From positions 620,001 to 684,000 of the forward strand of contig WNWL01000001.1 of NCBI GenBank assembly GCA_009733745.1: a DNA stretch of 64,000 nucleotides, read 5' to 3'. Of the stretch, positions 63,929-64,000 are shown in pieces. The DNA is from Oceanobacillus sp. HTM 045 (lineage in GTDB: Bacteria; Pseudomonadota; Alphaproteobacteria; Rhodobacterales; Rhodobacteraceae). The number at the start of each line of letters is the position of its first letter. Position 1 is the first letter of the stretch. Under the pieces are notes generated by a model. It did not search any database, was not told where the DNA came from, and saw only the letters and a program-made list of their open reading frames with translations. Position numbers and translations under genes: made by a program.

Positions 63929-64000
63929 TCAGTTCAGCAGGCCGAGGCGCTTCGCCTCGGCGATGTCGGCTTCGGACACCTCGATGGCGTCGGCCTCGTT
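63929..64000 (-). CDS. C-terminal end of an unidentified protein (partial)
   Basis: The last 23 codons before a TGA at 63929-63931, ending EADIAEAKRLGLLN. It is in an operon with the small membrane protein that follows. The rest lies beyond the window. Confidence 0.6.
   Translation of the reverse strand, partial: NEADAIEVSEADIAEAKRLGLLN

Overview
The window is about 68-70% GC, gene-dense, and reads as the chromosome of an alphaproteobacterium, most likely a Rhodobacterales/Rhodobacteraceae member. The signs are a glpVSTPQU glycerol ABC importer behind glpR-glpD-glpK, heterotetrameric sarcosine oxidase (soxBDAG), a one-cysteine DksA, CcmI, a glxBCD-glnT methylamine/glutamate module and an RTX-Hint protein. 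No rRNA, CRISPR array, prophage or insertion sequence was seen. One tRNA (Ser-CGA) is present.

Layout. 0-6 kb: the tail of what may be a transporter binding protein, then two paralogous class-C-type serine hydrolases, an amidase-signature hydrolase, an N-carbamoylputrescine amidase homologue and an acetylpolyamine amidohydrolase, which look like a catabolic module for acylated amines. 6-9 kb: a lower-GC stretch with a lone OLD-type ATPase/TOPRIM nuclease (possible defence gene) and a decayed fragment of a second glpK. 9-10.7 kb: a divergent LysR/VOC pair sharing an ideal LysR operator. 10.9-21.2 kb: the glycerol regulon (glpK, glpD, glpR divergent from glpV-S-T-P-Q-U). 21.2-25.6 kb: a small secreted protein, a 224-bp tandem repeat with strong hairpins, and a 1093-residue RTX-Hint protein. 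26-33.3 kb: cytochrome c maturation genes (ccmF, ccmH, and on the other strand ccmI) with dusA, ruvX and an aspartic protease. 33.5-41 kb: soxB, a 2.2-kb AT-rich interruption with small orphan genes, then soxD-soxA-soxG.

41-51 kb: an RlmI-like methyltransferase, a PIN-domain protein, an M48 protease, a second VOC protein, and a minus-strand group containing a MoxR ATPase, a GNAT, a DUF2927 lipoprotein, a 57-residue membrane protein, a CoxE-like VWA protein and two further unknowns. dksA is divergent from moxR. 51.6-58.2 kb: an XRE-cupin regulator, a DUF3291 protein, then glxB, a 1-kb interruption (hypothetical gene plus opposite-strand DUF1127 gene), glxC, glxD and glnT. 58-64 kb: tandem palindromes, two SDR enzymes (one without the usual catalytic Tyr/Lys), tRNA-Ser, two LysR regulators, an arginine-deiminase-like enzyme, a 33-residue gene with its own SD and terminator, and a membrane protein with the tail of another gene.

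The common theme is use of small nitrogenous and C3 compounds: polyamine amides, sarcosine and methylamine through glutamate adducts, methylated or plain guanidino compounds, and glycerol. Two catabolic operons (sox and glx) are each split by inserted genes, and a dispersed intergenic repeat occurs at least three times. All statements come from reading the sequence; no similarity searches were run.
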